A stretch of 64,000 nucleotides of DNA from Cellulomonas fengjieae (GCF_018388465.1 NZ_CP074404.1:620001-684000); one strand, 5' to 3'; positions 1 through 8,339 are shown, numbered from the stretch's first letter. The notes: generated from the sequence alone by a model not told the origin. Numbers and translations: made by a program.

Positions 1-1016
1 CTGTGCGCGGAGGTGGCGTCGGAGGTCCGCAGCACGCCGACGACGACCCAGGGCTGGCGGCCGATCTCACGGGTGAGCCAGCCGAGGATCGCGAGCACGA
101 ACGGGACGGGCAGCACGGCGGTGAGGAAGGCGTAGGCCGCCCGGCGGAACGGCAGCCGGAACAGGGCGCCCCCGATCATCAGGGCGAGCATCGGGAAGGC
201 ACCGAGGAACAGCGCGAAGCCACCCATGATCATGAACCCGAGCGCGACCTCGACGATCGGGGACTGCCCCGCGGCGGCGTCCTCGGTGAAGTACGAGAAC
301 TGGGAGAACCCGAACCCGACCGCAAGCAGCGCCCCGACCGCGCCGAGCACGACCCCGGTCCGCAGGGAGCGCTGGAACAGCTCGTCGTACCCCGTCTGCC
401 GCCGCAGGTGCCAGGCGCTGACCCCGATGACGACGAACCCGCCGGCGAGCAGGCACGCGCCGAGGACGTGCCCGAGCGAGAAGACCGCCGCGGGGTTGAG
501 GACGAGCGCGGTGGGGTCGGTGATGTGGGCGACGCCGTCGCGGAGCTCGTAGCCGACGGGGTTGCGCAGGAACCCGTTCGCGACCATGACGGCGAGCGCG
601 GAGGCGTACCCGGTCAGCACCACGAGCCAGAACACCGCGGTGTGCACCCACCGGTTCAGCTGGTGCCACCCGAACACCCACAGTCCCAGCAGCGTCGACT
701 CCAGGAAGAACGCGACCATCGTCTCGACGGCCAGAGGCGCTCCGAGCACCTCGCCGGCCACGTCGAGCAGCCCGGGGAAGTGCAGCCCGAACTGGAGCTC
801 CAGCAGGATCCCCGCGACGATGCCGAGCGCGTAGTTGACGAGGTACAGCTGTCCCCAGAACCGGGTGGCTCGCTCGTGCACCTCACGCCCCGTGACCGCC
901 CACCGGGTCTGGAAGATCGCGACCACGGGTCCCAGGCCCAGGGTCACGAGGACGAACAGGAAGTGGAAGCCGGCCAGCAGCGCGAACTGCGTGCGAGCGG
1001 CGTCGACGGCACTCAC
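1..1016 (-). CDS. cydA: Cytochrome bd ubiquinol oxidase subunit I (CydA), 3' part missing
   Basis: The minus strand is open from a GTG at 1016 to the window edge (338 codons), so the C-terminal part lies outside. The product is hydrophobic with repeated transmembrane helices. Its N-terminus (QFALLAGFHFLFVLVTLGLGP) matches the start of CydA, the haem b/d-carrying subunit that oxidises quinol and reduces O2 in the cytoplasmic membrane. The early His (residue 18) corresponds to the known high-spin haem ligand, and the SLGHVLGACLLAGG segment carries a second candidate ligand. A cydB gene would be expected beyond position 1. The gene diverges from the dehydrogenase lipoprotein gene. No clear Shine-Dalgarno is seen before the GTG, so the exact start is less certain than the family. 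Confidence 0.9.
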   Translation of the reverse strand, partial: MSAVDAARTQFALLAGFHFLFVLVTLGLGPVVAIFQTRWAVTGREVHERATRFWGQLYLVNYALGIVAGILLELQFGLHFPGLLDVAGEVLGAPLAVETMVAFFLESTLLGLWVFGWHQLNRWVHTAVFWLVVLTGYASALAVMVANGFLRNPVGYELRDGVAHITDPTALVLNPAAVFSLGHVLGACLLAGGFVVIGVSAWHLRRQTGYDELFQRSLRTGVVLGAVGALLAVGFGFSQFSYFTEDAAAGQSPIVEVALGFMIMGGFALFLGAFPMLALMIGGALFRLPFRRAAYAFLTAVLPVPFVLAILGWLTREIGRQPWVVVGVLRTSDATSAH

Positions 1017-1165
1017 GTGGGCGACGCTAGGTGCGCGAGACGGGCTGGGGCCGGTTCCCCGGGGGAAGATCGGGGACGGTTCCGGGTGGTCCCGGGAGCC
1101 GGTTCGGGGGCGACTCAGGGTGGTCCCGGAGTGCGGCGGCCGGTCGCTCGTGCTGGGGTGGCCGG

Positions 1166-2248
1166 ATGAGGTCGGGACTCGCGGCGGGGGCGGTCGTGCT
1201 CGCGGTCGTGCTCGCGGGCTGCAGCCCCGCCGGGACGCCGCAGGCTACGCCGACGAGCTCCTCGGCCGGCCAGTCCGCCGCGGTCAGCGACGTCGTCGAC
1301 GGCCTCGACGTGCCCTGGGGGCTCGCGTTCCTGCCGGACGGCGACGCTGTGGTGACGCTGCGCGACGACCCGGCGCTCGTGCTGGTCGGTCCCGACGGGT
1401 CGACGTCGGACGTGACCGGACCCGGTGCCGACGACCTCCTCGACGTCGTCGTCCCGGGCGGCGAGGGCGGTCTGCTCGGCGTCGCCGTGCTCGGGGCCGA
1501 GGGCTCGACCGTCGACCTGGCGCTGTACGCCACCGCGGCCGACGACAACCGGGTGCTGCGCGGCACGCTCGACGGGTCGGTCCTGGGCGAGCTGCGACCG
1601 GTCCTCACCGGCATCGAGAAGGCCGGGAACCACAACGGCGGCCGCCTCGCGGTCGGGCCGGACGGCTACCTGTACGTGGCCACCGGCGACGCGGGCGACC
1701 CGTCGTCGGCACAGGACCCGGACGGCCTGAACGGCAAGATCCTGCGCATCACGGCCGAGGGTGACCCGGCGCCGGGCAACCCGGACGAGGGCTCACCGGT
1801 GTGGAGCCTGGGGCACCGCAACGTGCAGGGGCTCGGTTGGGCGCCCGACGGCCGGATGTTCGCCTCCGAGTTCGGCCAGAGCACGTGGGACGAGCTCAAC
1901 GTCATCGAGCCGGGCGGCAACTACGGATGGCCGGAGGTCGAGGGGATGGGCGACGGCTTCGTCGAGCCGGTGGCCGTCTGGGCGACCACCGACGCGTCCC
2001 CGAGCGGCCTGGCCGTCACCGACGACGCCGTCTACCTGGCCGGGCTGCGCGGCGAGCGGCTGTGGCGGGTCCCGCTGACCGAGGACGGCGTCGGCACCCC
2101 GGAGGCGCTGCTCGACGGTGAGCACGGGCGGCTGCGTGCCGTCGAGCCCGCGCCCGACGGGTCGCTCTGGGTGGTCACGGGCAACACCGACGGTCGCGGA
2201 GCCGTGCGCCCGGGCGACGACCGCATCCTGCGGCTGGTCGTCGACTGA
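1166..2248 (+). CDS. PQQ-dependent sugar (aldose) dehydrogenase lipoprotein
   Basis: A 360-residue protein with an N-terminal signal peptide ending in a lipobox (VVLAGC), so it is predicted to be lipid-anchored outside the membrane. The mature part has the beta-propeller signatures of soluble glucose/sorbosone dehydrogenases: GGLLGVAV, NHNGGRLAVGPDGYLYVATGD, SLGHRNVQGL and EPGGNYGWP. Family members oxidise aldoses with pyrroloquinoline quinone. The substrate cannot be read here, and no PQQ biosynthesis genes are visible. The ATG at 1166 is chosen because it places the signal peptide at the N-terminus; the frame is open further upstream. About 150 bp separate it from the divergent cydA. Confidence 0.85.
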   Translation: MRSGLAAGAVVLAVVLAGCSPAGTPQATPTSSSAGQSAAVSDVVDGLDVPWGLAFLPDGDAVVTLRDDPALVLVGPDGSTSDVTGPGADDLLDVVVPGGEGGLLGVAVLGAEGSTVDLALYATAADDNRVLRGTLDGSVLGELRPVLTGIEKAGNHNGGRLAVGPDGYLYVATGDAGDPSSAQDPDGLNGKILRITAEGDPAPGNPDEGSPVWSLGHRNVQGLGWAPDGRMFASEFGQSTWDELNVIEPGGNYGWPEVEGMGDGFVEPVAVWATTDASPSGLAVTDDAVYLAGLRGERLWRVPLTEDGVGTPEALLDGEHGRLRAVEPAPDGSLWVVTGNTDGRGAVRPGDDRILRLVVD

Positions 2249-2331
2249 CCACACCCGCACGGTCGCCCCTCCGCCGAGTGCCGGGTGGGTGAGGCCGGTC
2301 CGCTCGCCCGCGCTTCGGTCCGCGCGCGTTT

Positions 2332-2429
2332 CCGATCCAGCCGCTCCTGGTGCGGGTGCGACCGACGAGGCCCCTGTGGCAGCCCACCCGCCCCACCTGA
2401 CACTCCGGCACCAGGAGCGGCTGGATCGG
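2332..2429. repeat. Perfect 22-bp inverted repeat element, copy 1
   Basis: Arms at 2332-2353 and 2408-2429 are perfect reverse complements over 22 bp and enclose 54 bp. A related element with 15 bp of the left end (TCCGATCCAGCCGCT) and 13 bp of the right end conserved lies at 3656-3749. The two copies bracket the AbiEi/DUF559 gene at 2612-3475. Together with a GC-rich leader, this is all I see in the 2249-2611 gap. It could be a MITE/REP-like element or a transcript hairpin. Confidence 0.8.
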
Positions 2430-2611
2430 GCACGGCCGATGGCGTCCGGTCGCGGCGGGTGCCCCGTGCGGCGGGTGCCCCGCGGCTGGCCCCGCCGCCG
2501 TCGCGCGTCCGCCGTCGCACCGAGCCGTCCCCAGCCCTGGTGCCGCGCGCGGGATCCACAGGTGGCGAGCGGGGCCCATCGGCGGATGCGGTCCTGCCGT
2601 CGGATGGGCCC

Positions 2612-3475
2612 GTGCAGGAATCGCTCACCGGTCGGCTGGCGGCACTGGGCGGTGTGGCTCGTCGACGAGATCTGGTGGTGCGTCGCGGCGACGTGGCGGC
2701 CCTGCAGCGCGCGCTGTCGACGCGTGCGGTCGTCCGGGTCGCCCACGGCATCTACGGACTGCCGGGCTGGTCGACCGCGGCGGCAGCTGCCGTCGCCCAC
2801 GGCGCCGCGCTCGGGTGCGTGACGGCGGTCGGTCATGCGGAGATCGCCGTCCTGCAGGTGCCGGTGCACCCGCACCTGTCGGTCCCTCGCAGTCGTGGCC
2901 GGACGCCGTCGACGTCACGCGACTCGATCCCCGCCGTGCTCCATCGTGAATCTGGGCGGCCCGCGGGGCGCGTCGTCGGCGTCCGCGCCGTCCCCCTCGA
3001 GTCGGCGCTCGCCAGGATGCTGGTGTGCTGCACCCCCGGGCAGGCGCTCGTCTCGATCGACAACGCGCTCCATCTCCGACGTACGACGACGGAGTCGATA
3101 CTGCGCAGCATCCCGGCAACCGCAGCAGTCCGTGCGCGACTGCTGCTCGGCCGAGCCGACGAACGCAGCCGCTCCCCGCTCGAGACGGTCGCGCGGCTCG
3201 CCCTGCGCGGTGCCGGGCTGCGTGTCGAGCCCGGAGTGGTGATCCCGATGGTGGGCGAGGTCGATCTGGTGGTGGAGGGTCGAGTGGTGGTCGAGCTCGA
3301 CGGGCTGGCGTACCACTCCGGCAGGCGCGAGTTCACCGAGGACCGGCGACGCGACCGAGAGCTCGTGATCCAGGGGTTCGTGGTGCTGCGGTTCACCGCG
3401 CAGGACGTCCTGGCCGACATCGCGAGAGTGGTCGCCACGGTTCGAGCGGCACTCGCGGCGCCGCGTCGTCGGTGA
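2612..3475 (+). CDS. AbiEi-type winged-helix / DUF559 (VSR-like nuclease fold) protein
   Basis: A 287-residue protein. Residues about 1-60 resemble the AbiEi antitoxin N-terminal winged helix (GGVARRRDLVVRRGDVAAL... HGIYGLPG). Residues about 190-280 resemble DUF559, a PD-(D/E)xK/VSR-like fold: EVDLVVEGRVVVELDG, then YHSGRREFTEDRRRDRELVIQGFVVLRF, with candidate acidic residues in EVD and ELD. Such fusions are common and often multicopy in actinobacteria, but their function is unproven. No partner toxin gene is adjacent. GTG 2612 is chosen as the start because the open frame upstream runs through the inverted repeat. Flanking repeats suggest possible mobility. Confidence 0.7.
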   Translation: MQESLTGRLAALGGVARRRDLVVRRGDVAALQRALSTRAVVRVAHGIYGLPGWSTAAAAAVAHGAALGCVTAVGHAEIAVLQVPVHPHLSVPRSRGRTPSTSRDSIPAVLHRESGRPAGRVVGVRAVPLESALARMLVCCTPGQALVSIDNALHLRRTTTESILRSIPATAAVRARLLLGRADERSRSPLETVARLALRGAGLRVEPGVVIPMVGEVDLVVEGRVVVELDGLAYHSGRREFTEDRRRDRELVIQGFVVLRFTAQDVLADIARVVATVRAALAAPRRR

Positions 3476-3551
3476 CGCGCCGGGCCGGATCGGGCGTCGC
3501 CCGCGCCACCCTGCCCACGTCACCCTGACCCACGTCACCCCTCGGCCCGCA

Positions 3552-3615
3552 CGCCCACCGGTCGAGCCGCCCACCGGTCGAAGCGCCCACCGGTCGAGCC
3601 GCCCACCGGTCGAGC
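3552..3615. repeat. Four tandem copies of a 16-bp unit
   Basis: The unit CGCCCACCGGTCGAGC occurs at 3552, 3568, 3584 and 3600. The second copy ends in AAG instead of AGC. The core ACCGGT is itself palindromic. Because 16 is not a multiple of three and the region is intergenic, copy number is free to vary. Confidence 0.85.
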
Positions 3616-3655
3616 CGCCGTGACCGAGGTCGGCGCGCGAAGCCCGTCCGCCGTG

Positions 3656-3749
3656 TCCGATCCAGCCGCTGTTGCGACCAGGGGGACCGGTGGTGCGCGG
3701 GGGGTGAAACAGGAGACACATCTGAATCTCCTGTCCCAGGAGCGGCTGT
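3656..3749. repeat. Inverted-repeat element, copy 2 (degenerate)
   Basis: The left end shares TCCGATCCAGCCGCT, and the right end CCAGGAGCGGCTG, with the perfect element at 2332-2429, in the same orientation. The centre differs and contains a separate hairpin, ACAGGAGA...TCTCCTGT, at about 3709-3734. Its position immediately past the DUF559 gene mirrors copy 1 immediately before it. Confidence 0.65.
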
Positions 3750-3846
3750 CTCCGACACGCTGCCGCGGCCGGCCGGCCGGGACAGCGCGGGACGTGTCTC
3801 CGACACGCCACCGGCAGCGGCCGGCCGGCCGGGACAGCGCGGGACG
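3747..3846. repeat. Two direct copies of a 48/52-bp GC-rich unit
   Basis: Units 3747-3794 and 3795-3846 each begin TGTCTCCGACACG, which can fold as a small hairpin. Each ends with the same 29-bp stretch containing CGGCCGGCCGGCCGG and ACAGCGCGGGACG. They differ in a 6 versus 10 nt spacer. The unit overlaps the right end of the preceding inverted-repeat element. Confidence 0.8.
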
Positions 3847-3945
3847 CGTGCGGTGGAGGAGTGTGGGGCGGAACGGCTGGTGGCGGGTGCCCCGGTGTGC
3901 GGGCCGCCCGACGGGCTACCCGGTCTGCTCACCTAGGATCGGCGC

Positions 3946-5739
3946 ATGTCCCGCATCCTCTCCGCCGTCGCGTGGCCCTACGCGAACGGCCCCCGCCACA
4001 TCGGTCACGTCGCCGGCTTCGGTGTCCCGTCGGACATCTTCAGCCGCTACATGCGGATGGCGGGCAACGAGGTGCTGATGGTCTCCGGCACCGACGAGCA
4101 CGGGACGCCGATCCTGGTGCTGGCCGAGCAGGAGGGCGTGAGCCCGCAGGAGCTGGCGGACCGGTACAACCGCGTGATCGTCGAGGACCTGACCAACCTC
4201 GGTCTGTCGTACGACCTGTTCACCCGCACGACGACGCGCAACCACTACGCGGTCGTGCAGGAGATGTTCCGCACGGTGCACAAGAACGGCTACATGGTCG
4301 AGCAGTCGGCCATGGGCGCCATCTCGCCGAGCACCGGCCGTACGCTGCCCGACCGGTACATCGAGGGCACCTGCCCCATCTGCGGGTACGACGGCGCGCG
4401 CGGCGACCAGTGCGACAACTGCGGCAACCAGCTGGACCCGGTCGACCTGATCAACCCGCACAGCCGGATCAACGGCGAGGTGCCCAAGTTCGTCGAGTCC
4501 AGCCACTTCTTCCTCGACCTGCCGGCGCTCGCGAGCGCGCTCGAGGCGTGGCTGAGCAGCCGCCAGGGCTGGCGCCCGAACGTCCTGAACTTCTCGCTCA
4601 ACCTCATCGACGACCTGCGCCCGCGCGCCATGACGCGGGACATCGACTGGGGCATCCCGGTGCCGTTGGCGGGCTGGGAGGACAACCCGAACAAGCGCCT
4701 GTACGTGTGGTTCGACGCGGTCATCGGCTACCTGTCGGCGTCGATCGAGTGGGCGCGCCGCAGCGGCGACCCCGAGGCGTGGCGCCCGTTCTGGAACGAC
4801 CCCGACGCCCTGAGCTACTACTTCATGGGCAAGGACAACATCACGTTCCACTCCCAGATCTGGCCGGCTGAGCTGCTGGCCTACGACGGGCGCGGGACGA
4901 AGGGCGGCTCACCGGGGAAGTTCGGCGCGCTGAACCTGCCCACCGAGGTGGTCTCGAGCGAGTTCCTCACCATGGAGGGCAAGCAGTTCAGCTCGTCGCG
5001 CGGCGTCGTCATCTACGTCCGTGACCTGCTGTCCCGCTACCAGCCGGACGCGCTGCGCTACTACCTGTCGGTCGCCGGGCCGGAGACTCAGGACTCCGAC
5101 TTCACGTGGGCGGACTTCAAGACGCGCACCAACTCCGAGCTGGTGGCGGGCTGGGGCAACCTGGTCAACCGCACGGCGAGCCTGATCCACAAGAACTTCG
5201 GCGAGATCCCGACCCCGGGTGCGCTGCAGCCGGTGGACCAGGGGCTCCTGGCGACGACGGCGGCGGGCTTCGGCACGGTCGGCGAGCTGCTCGAGCGGCA
5301 CCGGAACCGCGCCGCGGTCAGCGAGGCGATGCGCGTGGTGCAGGAGGCCAACCGGTACATCTCCGAGACCGAGCCGTGGAAGCTGACGGGGGACCGTGAG
5401 CGCCTGGGCACGGTGCTGCACACGGCCGCGCAGGCGGTCAGCGACGCCAACACGCTGCTGGCGCCGTTCCTGCCGCACTCGGCGCAGAAGGTGCACGAGA
5501 CGTTCGGTGGTACCGGCACGTTCTCGCCGCTGCCGCGCATCGACGAGGTCACCGACCTGGACGACGACACCCGGCACTACCCGGTCATCACGGGCGACTA
5601 CGAGCTGGGCCGGACCGTCGCGCCGTGGGACTCGACCCCGGTCGTGCCCGGCACCCCGGTGGCCAAGCCGGTGCCGGTGTTCACCAAGCTCGACGACTCG
5701 ATCGTCGAGGAGGAGCTCGAGCGGCTCCGGCAGGCCTGA
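3946..5739 (+). CDS. metG: Methionyl-tRNA synthetase
   Basis: A 597-residue cytoplasmic class I synthetase that charges tRNA-Met for translation. HIGH is at residues 18-21. The connective zinc knuckle has four cysteines (C143, C146, C156, C159; [17 protein letters not shown]). The KMSKS-equivalent is KQFSSSR near residues 346-352. The anticodon-binding helical domain follows, and there is no C-terminal EMAP/Arc1p-like dimer domain, so this is the short form usual in actinobacteria. The ATG follows a TAGGAT -10-like hexamer by 6 nt without a Shine-Dalgarno, so initiation is probably leaderless. The tatD gene follows directly. Confidence 0.97.
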   Translation: MSRILSAVAWPYANGPRHIGHVAGFGVPSDIFSRYMRMAGNEVLMVSGTDEHGTPILVLAEQEGVSPQELADRYNRVIVEDLTNLGLSYDLFTRTTTRNHYAVVQEMFRTVHKNGYMVEQSAMGAISPSTGRTLPDRYIEGTCPICGYDGARGDQCDNCGNQLDPVDLINPHSRINGEVPKFVESSHFFLDLPALASALEAWLSSRQGWRPNVLNFSLNLIDDLRPRAMTRDIDWGIPVPLAGWEDNPNKRLYVWFDAVIGYLSASIEWARRSGDPEAWRPFWNDPDALSYYFMGKDNITFHSQIWPAELLAYDGRGTKGGSPGKFGALNLPTEVVSSEFLTMEGKQFSSSRGVVIYVRDLLSRYQPDALRYYLSVAGPETQDSDFTWADFKTRTNSELVAGWGNLVNRTASLIHKNFGEIPTPGALQPVDQGLLATTAAGFGTVGELLERHRNRAAVSEAMRVVQEANRYISETEPWKLTGDRERLGTVLHTAAQAVSDANTLLAPFLPHSAQKVHETFGGTGTFSPLPRIDEVTDLDDDTRHYPVITGDYELGRTVAPWDSTPVVPGTPVAKPVPVFTKLDDSIVEEELERLRQA

Positions 5740-6642
5740 GTGGCGCGCACCAGGGAGAAGGGCTGGCCCCCGCCACCCGAACCGCTGCCGGTCGCGGTCG
5801 TCGACAACCACACGCACCTGGACACCGTGGTGACGTGGCGGGCCGACGGCTGGGAGCCGGACCTGGACGCGCACCTCGAGCGGGCCGCGTCGGTCGGCGT
5901 GCCGCGCATGGTGCAGGTCGGCTGCGACCTCGACGCCATCACGTGGACCGACGAGGCGGTGCGCACCCACGAGCAGCTGCTCGGTGCCGTGGCCATCCAC
6001 CCCAACGAGGCCGTCCGGCACGCCGGCGTGCTCGAGACCGCACCGGACGGTCTGGAGCCTGAGCCGACCCACGAGGTGTCGCTGCCCGACGCGATCGCCC
6101 GCGTGGAGGCGGCGGCGCGAGGCAACTCCCGCATCCGAGCCATCGGCGAGACCGGCCTGGACCACTTCCGCGCCGGACCGCGGGGCCGGGCGGTCCAGCG
6201 CGAGGCGTTCCGCGCTCACATCGCGCTCGCCAAGGAGCTCGGGCTCGCGCTGCAGATCCACGACCGTGACGCCCACGACGAGGTCGTCGAGGTGCTGCTG
6301 GCCGACGGTGCGCCGGACCGCACGGTCTTCCACTGCTTCTCCGGTGACGCGGAGCTGGCACGGCTGGCCGTCTCCCACGGCTGGTACCTCTCGTTCGCCG
6401 GGCCCGTCTCGTTCGGCGCCAACGACGCCCTGCGCGAGGCGCTGCGCGAGGTGCCGCCGAGCCTGCTGCTCGTCGAGACGGACGCCCCGTACCTGACGGT
6501 CCACCCGTTCCGGGGCCGCCCCAACGCCCCCTACCTCCTGCCCGGGACGGTCCGGACGGTGGCTGACGTGACCGGTCGGCCGCTGGCGGACGTGTGCGCG
6601 GCGCTGGCCTCGACGTCGGAGGCCGTCTACGGGTCCTGGTGA
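5740..6642 (+). CDS. tatD: TatD family metal-dependent hydrolase/DNase
   Basis: A 300-residue TIM-barrel hydrolase. Metal-ligand motifs appear in order: DNHTHLD near residue 22, AIGETGLDHFR, LQIHDRDAHDE, FHCFSGD and VETDAPYL. Family members are divalent-metal 3'-5' exonucleases/DNases implicated in DNA repair, and some act on D-aminoacyl-tRNA. The GTG start abuts the metG stop (TGAGTG) with no gap, so the two are likely cotranscribed and translationally coupled. The metG-tatD-rpf order is a recognised actinobacterial arrangement. The protein is somewhat longer than E. coli TatD because of an insert around residues 105-125. Confidence 0.92.
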   Translation: MARTREKGWPPPPEPLPVAVVDNHTHLDTVVTWRADGWEPDLDAHLERAASVGVPRMVQVGCDLDAITWTDEAVRTHEQLLGAVAIHPNEAVRHAGVLETAPDGLEPEPTHEVSLPDAIARVEAAARGNSRIRAIGETGLDHFRAGPRGRAVQREAFRAHIALAKELGLALQIHDRDAHDEVVEVLLADGAPDRTVFHCFSGDAELARLAVSHGWYLSFAGPVSFGANDALREALREVPPSLLLVETDAPYLTVHPFRGRPNAPYLLPGTVRTVADVTGRPLADVCAALASTSEAVYGSW

Positions 6643-6694
6643 GGGCGCGGTGCCGCGCGGGCGTGGGTCAGTCGGGTGACCGGGTACCACGAGG

Positions 6695-6712
6695 GTCACG
6701 GATCGGTTACGG
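6695..6712 (+). promoter_or_regulatory. Direct repeat upstream of the first DUF348/G5 gene (MtrA-like site)
   Basis: GTCACGG (6695-6701) and GTTACGG (6706-6712) are spaced by ATCG, an 11-bp period that places both on one helix face. The same arrangement recurs at 8086-8103 before the second paralogue. Direct repeats of this kind are typical of OmpR-family regulators such as MtrA, which is known to control rpf genes in mycobacteria and corynebacteria. Assignment to MtrA is inference. TACGGT within the second half could also serve as a -10 box. Confidence 0.5.
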
Positions 6713-6771
6713 TCGGACCTGCGTCCAGGACGGGCGCAGCCCGTGGCAGCTCCACCGAGAGGATCCACCGC

Positions 6772-7971
6772 GTGACGCCGGAGCGGGAGCGTGCGACGAA
6801 CGGTCGCCGACTTCGTGGCCGCCGCGCCGTGCGTGTGGTGTCGCAGGCGGCCGTGCTGGCCATCGTGGCGGGCGCGACGAGCGCCTACGCGGTCCTGCAC
6901 AAGACGGTGACGGTCGACGTCGACGGCACGTCCGTGGAGGTCGAGGCCTTCGGCCGGACGGTCGAGGACATCCTCGCGAGCGGTGACATCGAGGTGGGCG
7001 AACGCGACCTCGTCGCACCCGCGCTCGACCAGCCGATCTCCCGTTCGGGTCAGATCGTAGTGCGGCACGGCCGCGAGCTGTCCCTCGAGGTGGACGGTGC
7101 GCAGCGTTCGGTGTGGACGACCGCGCTGACCGTGGGGGAGGCCGTCGACGGCCTCGGGCTGCGTGACGACGAGGTCCGCCTGTCGGCGTCCCGCTCCGCG
7201 GCCCTCGGCCGGGACACGCTGCGGGTCTCGACGCTCAAGACGATGCACCTCGTGGTCGACGGCCAGGTCATCGACGGCGTGAGCAGCGCCGCCACCGTCC
7301 GCGACGGGCTGCGGGACATCGGGCTCGTGCTGAACGAGGGCGACCAGGTCTCCGTGCCCCTCGACTCCACGGCGGTCGACGGCCTCGTCGTCCTGGTGAC
7401 CCGCGCCAGCACGAGCGGGGAGACGGTCACCGAGGCGATGCCGTTCGAGTCCACCGAGGTCGAGGACCCGGGCATGGTCAAGGGCAACACGGTCATCGCC
7501 ACCAAGGGCAAGGCCGGTGTCCGCACCACCACCTACGAGCTGCAGGTGGTCGGCGGCGTCGTCACGGGACGCACGCCGATCGCGTCGGTCGTCACGGTCC
7601 CGCCGGTCGCGCAGGTGACCAAGGTCGGCACCGCCGAGCTCCCCGACCCGTCCGTGGTCGCGGTCGCGCCGGGCACGGCCCAGGCCCTCGGCAAGGAGAT
7701 GGCGGCGGCCCGCGGCTGGGGCGACGACCAGTTCGCCTGCCTGCTCGCGCTGTGGAACAAGGAGAGCGGCTGGCGGGTCAACGCCGAGAACAAGTCGTCG
7801 GGCGCGTACGGCATCCCGCAGTCCCTCCCGGGCTCCAAGATGGCCACGGTGGCCGACGACTGGCGGACCAACCCGGCCACCCAGATCACCTGGGGCCTGA
7901 ACTACATCGGCGGACGCTACGGCGACCCGTGCGGCGCGTACGCCGCCAGCCAGGCCAAGGGCTGGTACTGA
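6772..7971 (+). CDS. DUF348-G5 cell-wall protein with C-terminal lysozyme-like (transglycosylase) domain
   Basis: A 399-residue secreted or membrane-anchored protein. An N-terminal basic stretch and hydrophobic segment (VVSQAAVLAIVAGATSAYAV) act as signal or anchor. Three DUF348 repeats follow, beginning at KTVTVDVDG, SLEVDG and HLVVDGQ, then a G5 domain (residues about 200-280). The C-terminal domain, about 90 residues, has the candidate catalytic Glu in ALWNKESGW and ends in KGWY, as in APF-like lytic transglycosylases rather than classic Rpf. GTG 6772 is chosen because GAGAGG lies 8 nt before it. The role is probably peptidoglycan cleavage during growth or resuscitation. It is a paralogue of the next gene, with a different catalytic end. 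Confidence 0.88.
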   Translation: MTPERERATNGRRLRGRRAVRVVSQAAVLAIVAGATSAYAVLHKTVTVDVDGTSVEVEAFGRTVEDILASGDIEVGERDLVAPALDQPISRSGQIVVRHGRELSLEVDGAQRSVWTTALTVGEAVDGLGLRDDEVRLSASRSAALGRDTLRVSTLKTMHLVVDGQVIDGVSSAATVRDGLRDIGLVLNEGDQVSVPLDSTAVDGLVVLVTRASTSGETVTEAMPFESTEVEDPGMVKGNTVIATKGKAGVRTTTYELQVVGGVVTGRTPIASVVTVPPVAQVTKVGTAELPDPSVVAVAPGTAQALGKEMAAARGWGDDQFACLLALWNKESGWRVNAENKSSGAYGIPQSLPGSKMATVADDWRTNPATQITWGLNYIGGRYGDPCGAYAASQAKGWY

Positions 7972-7981
7972 GTCGATTCGT

Positions 7982-8001
7982 CCTGTGAGTCGGCTCACAG
8001 G
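7982..8001. promoter_or_regulatory. CRP/GlxR-type palindrome or short terminator hairpin
   Basis: CCTGTGAGTCGGCTCACAGG is a perfect palindrome with arms CCTGTGAG and CTCACAGG around TCGG. It contains TGTGA-N6-TCACA, the CRP-family consensus. It starts 10 bp after the stop of the first rpf-like gene and lies about 340 bp before the second. CRP is known to control rpfA in M. tuberculosis. The short stem with a 4-nt loop could instead end transcription of the upstream gene. Confidence 0.5.
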
Positions 8002-8085
8002 TCCTGACGTGCGGAAACGCTCGAAGCCGGGGGGAAACGGACCTCCGCGCTAGCGCATCGGCCGCCTCCTGCGCTCGACATATCG

Positions 8086-8103
8086 ATCACGATTCGGTTA
8101 CGG
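8086..8103 (+). promoter_or_regulatory. Direct repeat upstream of rpf (MtrA-like site)
   Basis: ATCACGA (8086-8092) and GTTACGG (8097-8103) have the same 11-bp period as the pair at 6695-6712. The two 24-bp environments agree at 20 positions, although the flanking DNA is otherwise unrelated. TACGGT could be a -10 box with TCGACA 18 bp upstream. Confidence 0.5.
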
Positions 8104-8339
8104 TCGATCCGCCCTGAGACCTGGACGTCGGCCCGAGAAACGAGCCGCGGACGTCCCGCGGGGTGGTCGGCGCCCCGCTCGAGTGGGCCGCCGTGACGGC
8201 CGGATCGGGGATCCGGGACCGACGGGAGACACCCCCCTCCGGGTGTCCGCAGAGCCTCGAACGTGAGGCCCACCGCCGGGTGCCGCTGACGCGGTGCGCT
8301 CCAGCCCCCGTGCCCGGGCACATTGACGGCTGGAGCCCC

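Larger units (their letters stand above)
3476..3945. other. Repeat-rich intergenic region upstream of metG
   Basis: These 470 bp hold no convincing gene. They contain four tandem 16-bp units, a second inverted-repeat element, two long GC-rich direct repeats and, just before metG, a TAGGAT hexamer at 3934-3939. That hexamer fits a -10 box (TAnnnT). It lies only 6 nt before the ATG, which implies a leaderless metG transcript. Confidence 0.6.
7972..8339. other. Long leader between the two DUF348/G5 genes
   Basis: These 368 bp hold no gene. They contain a TGTGA/TCACA palindrome (7984-7999), a TCGACA hexamer (8076-8081) 18 bp before TACGGT as a possible promoter, the direct repeat at 8086-8103, and several GC-rich hairpins such as ACACCC..GGGTGT near 8230. 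The leader from the presumed promoter to GTG 8340 is about 230 nt, long enough for RNA-level control. I could not match it to a known riboswitch. Confidence 0.5.

Noticed and set aside
1029..1165. Upstream extension of the PQQ dehydrogenase to 1031
   Set aside because: The extra 45 residues are Gly/Arg-rich, precede a clear signal peptide and cover the divergent promoter region; ATG 1166 is the sensible start.
4909..7998. Long minus-strand open frame opposite metG, tatD and the first DUF348/G5 gene
   Set aside because: Its translation is repetitive Arg/His/Asp/Val-rich and matches no family, while the plus strand carries three clear genes.
7972..8339. c-di-AMP (ydaO) riboswitch in the rpf leader
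   Set aside because: Such riboswitches precede rpf-like genes in some actinobacteria, so I looked for their conserved loops, but could not find the characteristic sequence blocks. The leader remains unexplained.
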